Of a stretch of DNA of 29,345 nucleotides, positions 29,223-29,345 are shown piece after piece. The stretch lies in NCBI RefSeq assembly GCF_000003605.2, contig NW_003142305.1:114588-143932 (forward strand), written 5' to 3'. A model generated the notes under the pieces. The model was not told where the DNA came from and made no database searches. It worked only from the letters and a program-made list of their open reading frames with translations. The stretch comes from Saccoglossus kowalevskii (taxonomy: Eukaryota > Hemichordata > Enteropneusta > Harrimaniidae). Within the stretch, counting starts at the first letter, position 1. Each line of letters begins with the position of its first letter. The translations under genes were made by a program, and so were the position numbers.

Positions 29223-29345
29223 TTGTCATTCATTGTCACCACATTATTGTGTTACACATGTCCTAGTATAATCCTGATCCAGCAATATTTGGGGATGGGG
29301 AGAAAAATCAACTTGCATTGTATGTGTTGAATTGGAGTGTAGAGC

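Overview
The window is eukaryotic, from an AT-rich (roughly two-thirds A+T by eye) intron-containing animal genome. There are no long open reading frames, the splice sites are canonical GT-AG, small fold-back DNA elements are dense, and the octamer TACATGTA is over-represented. The repeat style (short TIR elements, 'AAAATGGCC..GGCCATTTT' repeats, AGCTCCGCT-hairpin elements) resembles marine invertebrates such as molluscs, brachiopods or hemichordates. I cannot name the species from sequence alone.

One protein-coding gene can be read completely. It is a plus-strand, six-exon PLEKHB-family (evectin) gene with a TATA/Inr promoter near 7859-7896. Exon 1 is non-coding (about 7893-7976). Coding exons are 9968-10025 (in exon 9937-10025), 20409-20542, 23002-23160, 24789-25017 and 28206-28342. 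Splice phases agree at every junction, and the coding length is 717 nt including the stop, giving 238 residues. The product has an N-terminal PH domain, a Pro/Thr/Gln-rich linker and a glycine-zipper hydrophobic C-terminal tail, the architecture of vertebrate PLEKHB1/PLEKHB2. A candidate 39-nt extra exon at 27466-27504 would place an in-frame stop before the tail and make a 203-residue form without the membrane-binding end.

Layout: 1-7000 is AT-rich intergenic or neighbouring-intron DNA with a repeat end (1-232), a CA-rich low-complexity stretch (about 2490-2750) and a 425-bp TIR element (3083-3507). 7000-7980 is CpG-containing and promoter-proximal. On the minus strand it shows two candidate 5' exons (7803 up to about 7840, and 7654-7707) of a divergent transcript, so 7800-7900 looks like a bidirectional promoter. 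7977-28205 holds the evectin introns, including one of 10.4 kb loaded with repeats: three AGCTCCGCT-type copies, a TIR element split by a 300-bp-period tandem repeat, and several short MITEs. The fifth intron contains a 0.7-kb minisatellite with a duplicated 286-bp higher-order unit. 28343-29345 is 3' UTR/flank with one more TIR element.

I found no multi-gene system, phage, CRISPR or bacterial feature. The most interesting points are the candidate tail-less isoform exon, the divergent spliced promoter, and the nested and tandem repeat structures.
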